Source: an uncultured Oxalobacteraceae bacterium
GTDB taxonomy: Bacteria; Pseudomonadota; Gammaproteobacteria; Burkholderiales; Burkholderiaceae_D
Direction of reading: 5' to 3'
Length of the DNA stretch: 64,000 nucleotides
Assembly: GCA_903893945.1 (NCBI GenBank)
Contig: CAITOF010000042.1
Coordinates: forward strand, 1 to 64,000
The notes beneath the pieces are model-generated. The model worked only from the letters and a program-made list of their open reading frames with translations. It was not told where the DNA came from and did no database searches. Below, in pieces: positions 60,206 through 64,000 of this stretch. Each line of letters begins with the position of its first letter. Position 1 is the stretch's first letter. Both the position numbers and the translations under genes were made by a program.

Positions 60206-61366
60206 TTATTCCTGATAGGGGCGCAGTAATTCCCTGGAAATAATGTGACGCTGAATTTCTGATGTCCCTTCCCAGATCCGCTCGATTCGCGCGTCGCGCC
60301 AGAAGCGCTCTATCGGCAGTTCATCCATTAACCCCATACCGCCGTATATCTGCACGGCGTCATCAGTCACGCGGCCCAGCATTTCTGTCGCGAATAATTT
60401 GGCCATGCCGGCGTCACCGTCGGTCATGATGCCCTTGTCGAGCTTGTCGGCCGAATAGAATGTCAGCAGCTCCGCAGCCCGGATACTGGTGGCCATATCG
60501 GCAAGTTTGAACGAGGTGCCCTGAAACGCCCCGATCGCCTTGCCAAACTGCTTGCGTGTGCCGGCCCATTCGGTGGCCATCTCGAACGCCCGCTGCGCGC
60601 GCCCGACACAGTTCGCTGCCACCATGACTCGCCCTGCGGTCAGCCACTGGTTGGCCAGATCAAATCCTTTATGTTCCTGCCCGAGGATCTGGCGTTCATG
60701 GAGACGGCAATCCGAGAAGAAAATTTCAGACTGGTGATAACCTTTCAGGCTGGTGCAGCGCGGTCCGCGGCGTATTTCCATACCCGGCGTGTTTTTGTCA
60801 ACCAGGAAGGCCGTGACCCGTTTGCGGGTACGGTTTTTCACTTCTTCTTCACCTGACACAGCGAACAGAATCACGAAATCGGCGGTGTCGGCATGACTGA
60901 TGAAGTGTTTGCTGCCATTGATTACAAAATCAGCGCCATCTCTGACAGCACGCGTTCTGATCCCCATGGCGTCCGAGCCCGCACCGGGTTCGGTCAGTCC
61001 GAAACAGTCCACCCGTTCACCCCGTATCACCGGTTTCAGGTAGCGCTCAATCTGCTCACCCTGACACGCCATCAGTATCTTGCTGGGACGTCCGACAAAG
61101 ACCTGCAGGGCCCAGCTGGTTCGCCCCAGTTCCCTTTCCAGCAACGCCTGTGTCACATAGTCCAGTCCCGCACCGCCGACTTCTTCGGGCATGTTGAATG
61201 CGTACAGGCCCAGTTCAATCGCCCGTTGCCGGATCTGTGCCGCCAGTTCAGGCGCAACGGCGTCGGCCCGGTCGACATCAAATTCGTGCGGCTGCAGCTC
61301 CGTCTCAACAAAACGTCTGACGGTGTCAACCAGCATCACCTGCTCCTGGGTCAGTGCGAAATCCAT
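60206..61366 (-). CDS. Acyl-CoA dehydrogenase
   Basis: 386 residues. FAD-binding LTEPGAGSD (about 125-133), mid-domain strands, and the C-terminal RFWRDARIERIWEGTSEIQR motif with the catalytic Glu (WEG). Oxidises acyl-CoA to 2-enoyl-CoA; chain length unknown. Divergent from the polyamine-type binding protein; no beta-oxidation cluster nearby. Its end is 134 bases from the TonB receptor start. Confidence 0.9.
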   Translation of the reverse strand: MDFALTQEQVMLVDTVRRFVETELQPHEFDVDRADAVAPELAAQIRQRAIELGLYAFNMPEEVGGAGLDYVTQALLERELGRTSWALQVFVGRPSKILMACQGEQIERYLKPVIRGERVDCFGLTEPGAGSDAMGIRTRAVRDGADFVINGSKHFISHADTADFVILFAVSGEEEVKNRTRKRVTAFLVDKNTPGMEIRRGPRCTSLKGYHQSEIFFSDCRLHERQILGQEHKGFDLANQWLTAGRVMVAANCVGRAQRAFEMATEWAGTRKQFGKAIGAFQGTSFKLADMATSIRAAELLTFYSADKLDKGIMTDGDAGMAKLFATEMLGRVTDDAVQIYGGMGLMDELPIERFWRDARIERIWEGTSEIQRHIISRELLRPYQE

Positions 61367-61798
61367 GAAAATCTCCGTGGCGGTAAGGATTAATGGTGCT
61401 CAATATACCCGGGCAATTTTATTATATAATCGTTCAGTTTCAAAGAAATTTAATTGTTTTTAAAATATTTTTTTACTAACATTATTCATATTTAATTAAA
61501 TAAATAGTAATTATTGGAGATGTAAGGCCAATTTTACTGACATCGACGAACTGCAGGAATTAAGTAAAATAACTTAAAAATCAATTATTTATGAATTTTG
61601 GACAAAATATTGTGAAATTTATTGGCACGTCAGGCATTATTTCTGGCTCGCTTGCGGAAAATTTACATGAATTTGAATGATCGTTTAGTATTATAATTTT
61701 TCAGGTCGCAGAATAATTAAGTTCCGCCATCCCGGCACTGTTCGGCTACAGTGGGTTGACCGAGACAACACTCATCCTTTGAAGAGGAACCCTACCTA
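61367..61798. other. AT-rich intergenic region before the polyamine-type binding protein gene
   Basis: 432 bases with long A/T runs between 61420 and 61710, in contrast to the GC-richer genes around it. No gene or RNA is recognised. A TATAAT sequence at 61692-61697 could serve as -10 element for the rightward gene. An upstream AT-rich element or nucleoid-protein binding site is possible. Confidence 0.45.
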
Positions 61799-62905
61799 AT
61801 GAAACTTTCAGCCATCGTCAGATTACTGTACGCATCGACATTCCTGCTGGGCTTGGTGTACTTGCCGTCCGTCGACGCCGCGCCGACCAACCAGCTCAAT
61901 ATCATGAACTGGTCCGACTTCATTGCAAGCGACACGGTGGCCAAATTCGAAAAAGAGACCGGCATAAAAGTGAAGTATGACGTCACCGACAGCAATGACA
62001 CATTGCAAGCCAAACTGCTGGCCGGCAATTCAGGTTACGACGTGGTTTACCCGTCGTCAAACTATATGGCCAAACAGTCCTCGGCCGGCGTCTATGAAAA
62101 ACTCGACTGGTCCAGGATTCCGAACAGGGCCAATCTGGATCCGGAACTGCTCGGCAGAATTGCCGGCGCCGATGGCAGCAAATACTGGGTTCCCTATGTC
62201 TGGGGCACCATCGGCATGGTCATCAACAAGACCAAAGTGGTACCTTTACTGGGAAAAAATACCGCACTGGATAACTGGGACATCGTATTTAAGCCCGAGT
62301 TGGCCAGTAAATTGAAAGGATGCGGGATTTCGATTGCCGATTCTCCGGCCGATGTCTTTCCGGTCGTGTTGGCTTATATGGGCAGAAACCCGAACAGCAA
62401 AAAAAACAGCGACTATGAAGACGCCGCCAAAGAACTGGCAAAGATTCGCCCGTATGTCACACAGTTCAATACCGCCTATTTAAACGACGTGGCCGGTGGC
62501 GATATCTGCCTGGCGATAGGCTGGTCTGGCGATGCGCGGGTGATTGCACGACGCGTGCAGGAAGCGCACCAGAAATTTGACATCGCGTATGTCACGCCCA
62601 AAGGTCAGACCGGTCTGTGGTTTGTCACCATGGGCATACCGGCCGATGCGCCCAACAAGGACAATGCGCTGAAATGGATCAATTTCATTTTACGTCCGGA
62701 CATTTCCGCCGACATTACCAATGCCATCGCCTACCCGACTGCGGTACCTCTGGCCAAAAAAACCGTCCGGCCCGACCTGCTTGCCGACAAGTCGATTTAC
62801 CCGTCGGATGAACTGATGAAAAGCTTTTTCATTTACGAACCGATCGACACGACTATTTCACGCCTGATGAACCGGCTCTGGGTGCAGTTCAAATCCGGGC
62901 ACTAG
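61799..62905 (+). CDS. Polyamine-type ABC transporter substrate-binding protein (PotD/PotF-like)
   Basis: 368 residues. Signal peptide (about 1-27, ending SVDA), then the PotD/PotF fold: LNIMNWSDFIASDTVAKFEKETGIKV, YDVVYPSSNYMAKQ, WVPYVWGTIGMVINK. Likely binds putrescine or spermidine. GAGGAA lies before the ATG. No permease or ATPase genes follow, so it is another orphan binding protein. Confidence 0.88.
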   Translation: MKLSAIVRLLYASTFLLGLVYLPSVDAAPTNQLNIMNWSDFIASDTVAKFEKETGIKVKYDVTDSNDTLQAKLLAGNSGYDVVYPSSNYMAKQSSAGVYEKLDWSRIPNRANLDPELLGRIAGADGSKYWVPYVWGTIGMVINKTKVVPLLGKNTALDNWDIVFKPELASKLKGCGISIADSPADVFPVVLAYMGRNPNSKKNSDYEDAAKELAKIRPYVTQFNTAYLNDVAGGDICLAIGWSGDARVIARRVQEAHQKFDIAYVTPKGQTGLWFVTMGIPADAPNKDNALKWINFILRPDISADITNAIAYPTAVPLAKKTVRPDLLADKSIYPSDELMKSFFIYEPIDTTISRLMNRLWVQFKSGH

Positions 62906-62946
62906 AGCGACTGGATACGGCCTGTTTCGCCCGGTGCAAAAAACGG

Positions 62947-63633
62947 CTAGGCCATAATAACCGGGCCACCGACCTGAATCGCCTTCTGATAGGCCGGGCG
63001 CGCGTTGATGGCTGCCTTATAAGCGCTCAGATGTTTATAGTTGGCCGTGTCATCTGCGCGCGCGAGCGCCGCCTCAACGGGGAAACTCATCTGGAAATCG
63101 GCGAGGGTCAGGTGGTCTCCGGCAAACCAGGCTCGCGTGGCGAGGTGATTATCCATGAACGCCAGCGCCGTGGTCAGATTCGGATCGATCAGCAAGGTCT
63201 GCACTTGCGCGCAAAGCTGCCGTGCAATCGGCTTGACAAAAAATGGCATCGGTCGGGTTGGGATCATCACGAACACCAGCTTCATCACCAGCCAGTTCAT
63301 CAGCGATCCTTCGGCATAATGCATCCAGAAGCGACTCTGGCGATGCGCCTCGGTACCCGGCACCGGCACCAGCTGCGCTACATCGCCGTGGCCGGTTGAT
63401 GCATATTTTTCAGCCAGATATTCCAGAATTGCGCCGGATTCAGCGACCGTCACGTCGCCGTCAACGATGACCGGCGATTTGCCCAAGGGATGTATCGCCT
63501 TAAGTTCAGGCGGCGCCAGCCTTGTCTTGCTGTCGCGCCTGTAGCGCACAATGTCATACGGAATCTGCAACTCTTCCAGTAACCAGAGTATGCGTTGCGA
63601 ACGGGATGTTTCCAAATGATGCAGCGTAATCAT
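62947..63633 (-). CDS. Glutathione S-transferase family protein
   Basis: 228 residues. N-terminal thioredoxin-like domain (ITLHHLETSRSQRILWLLEEL, ... HPLGKSPVIVDGD, AESGAILEYL) and a helical C-terminal domain. AAGG eight bases before ATG 63633 decides the start; a longer frame to 63717 overlaps the next gene. Probable detoxification; substrate unknown. Confidence 0.86.
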   Translation of the reverse strand: MITLHHLETSRSQRILWLLEELQIPYDIVRYRRDSKTRLAPPELKAIHPLGKSPVIVDGDVTVAESGAILEYLAEKYASTGHGDVAQLVPVPGTEAHRQSRFWMHYAEGSLMNWLVMKLVFVMIPTRPMPFFVKPIARQLCAQVQTLLIDPNLTTALAFMDNHLATRAWFAGDHLTLADFQMSFPVEAALARADDTANYKHLSAYKAAINARPAYQKAIQVGGPVIMA

Positions 63634-63679
63634 CGTAAACCTTAAGGTGAGGGATATATCAGCAAGGGCAACAACTGTT

Positions 63680-64000
63680 TCACGGTGACGGATTGATCGC
63701 GTCATCGATTGCGGCAAGCAGCGTCGACAGCCGCGGGGTTGCCTCGGGTGACGTATCCAGCGGAAAATTAATCAGCCGGTAAAGCAGGTCAAAGCAGGTT
63801 GCCTCGGCCTGTTCCGGCTGGAACACCTCAGGATCATAGGAGCGCTGCAACCAGAGGCCATCAATCAATGCGGTAAATGCCAGCGCAGCCTGATACGGGT
63901 CACCGGTCAGCTGGCGTTCTTCGTAGACTTTGGCGAACAGCTTTCTCAATATGATCTGGTATTCCTGGTAACTCTGCCGGATCGTGTGCCGGATGATCGG
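63680..64000 (-). CDS. BetI-like TetR family regulator (C-terminal part, cut by window edge)
   Basis: 106 residues of C-terminal sequence; the frame is open to the right edge, so the gene continues outside. FTALIDGLWLQRSYDPEVFQPEQAEATCFDLLYRLI resembles the ligand-domain end of BetI (choline-responsive TetR regulator). The DNA-binding N-terminus is missing here. Divergent or upstream target genes are not visible. Confidence 0.75.
   Translation of the reverse strand, partial: PIIRHTIRQSYQEYQIILRKLFAKVYEERQLTGDPYQAALAFTALIDGLWLQRSYDPEVFQPEQAEATCFDLLYRLINFPLDTSPEATPRLSTLLAAIDDAINPSP

Noticed and set aside
1..64000. CRISPR arrays, IS elements, prophage genes, tRNA and rRNA genes
   Set aside because: No regularly spaced repeats, transposase motifs, phage structural genes or tRNA cloverleaf sequences were recognised by eye; a tRNA scan would be needed to exclude small RNA genes.

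Overview
The window looks like a chromosomal segment of a Gram-negative betaproteobacterium of the order Burkholderiales, most likely near the Oxalobacteraceae. The basis is gene order and family subtype: an aceE-aceF-lpdA operon whose E3 carries its own lipoyl domain, a DUF971-ubiE-ubiJ-ubiB block beside a very long FAD/Fe-S oxidase and a HIT protein, ilvA-queF, ptsN-hprK-rapZ, a small Trp-rich membrane protein, and lgt next to ilvD. No rRNA, tRNA, IS element, CRISPR array or phage gene was recognised. The genus is not established.

Layout: 0-2.5 kb, ccoI and ccoS (cbb3 oxidase assembly). 2.4-10.1 kb, a minus-strand operon aceE-aceF-lpdA-trmB-mnmH, with aceF broken by an apparent one-base deletion. 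10.5-16.2 kb, aidB-like acyl-CoA dehydrogenase, a 45-residue small gene, oligopeptidase A, a DUF4124/glutaredoxin-like protein, holC and a DUF2486-like protein. 16.2-20.5 kb, Lrp regulator, LivJ-type binding protein, cytochrome c, Trp-rich small protein, ilvD. 20.6-28.7 kb, LysR regulator, lgt, malonyl-CoA synthetase, hpnD, hpnE, a small exported protein, a GNAT enzyme and fhs.

28.7-34.6 kb looks accessory. It contains the most unusual gene of the window (29092-31062), a pentapeptide-repeat protein whose central and C-terminal parts match SopA/NleL, the bacterial HECT-like E3 ubiquitin ligases delivered by type III secretion. Next to it lie an M14 metallocarboxypeptidase, a decayed fragment of a LivJ-type binding protein, a haloacid dehalogenase, a VOC protein and a GNAT protein. 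No secretion machinery is visible in the window.

34.6-51 kb returns to core metabolism: ppc; ubiB-ubiJ-ubiE-DUF971-HIT-FAD/Fe-S oxidase; ilvA; queF; pagP (lipid A palmitoyltransferase); ptsN-hprK-rapZ. 51-64 kb holds a Nat-like ABC exporter with a secreted alpha/beta hydrolase, an orphan amino-acid-type binding protein, trhP, a large TonB-dependent receptor, an acyl-CoA dehydrogenase, a polyamine-type binding protein, a GST and a partial BetI-like regulator.

Functional themes: pyruvate and anaplerotic entry to the TCA cycle (PDH, PEP carboxylase), ubiquinone and respiration, branched-chain amino-acid synthesis (ilvA, ilvD), squalene-type isoprenoids, tRNA modification (mnmH, trmB, queF, trhP), and envelope modification. 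Together the SopA-like effector and PagP suggest contact with a eukaryotic host or predator. That lifestyle is inference.
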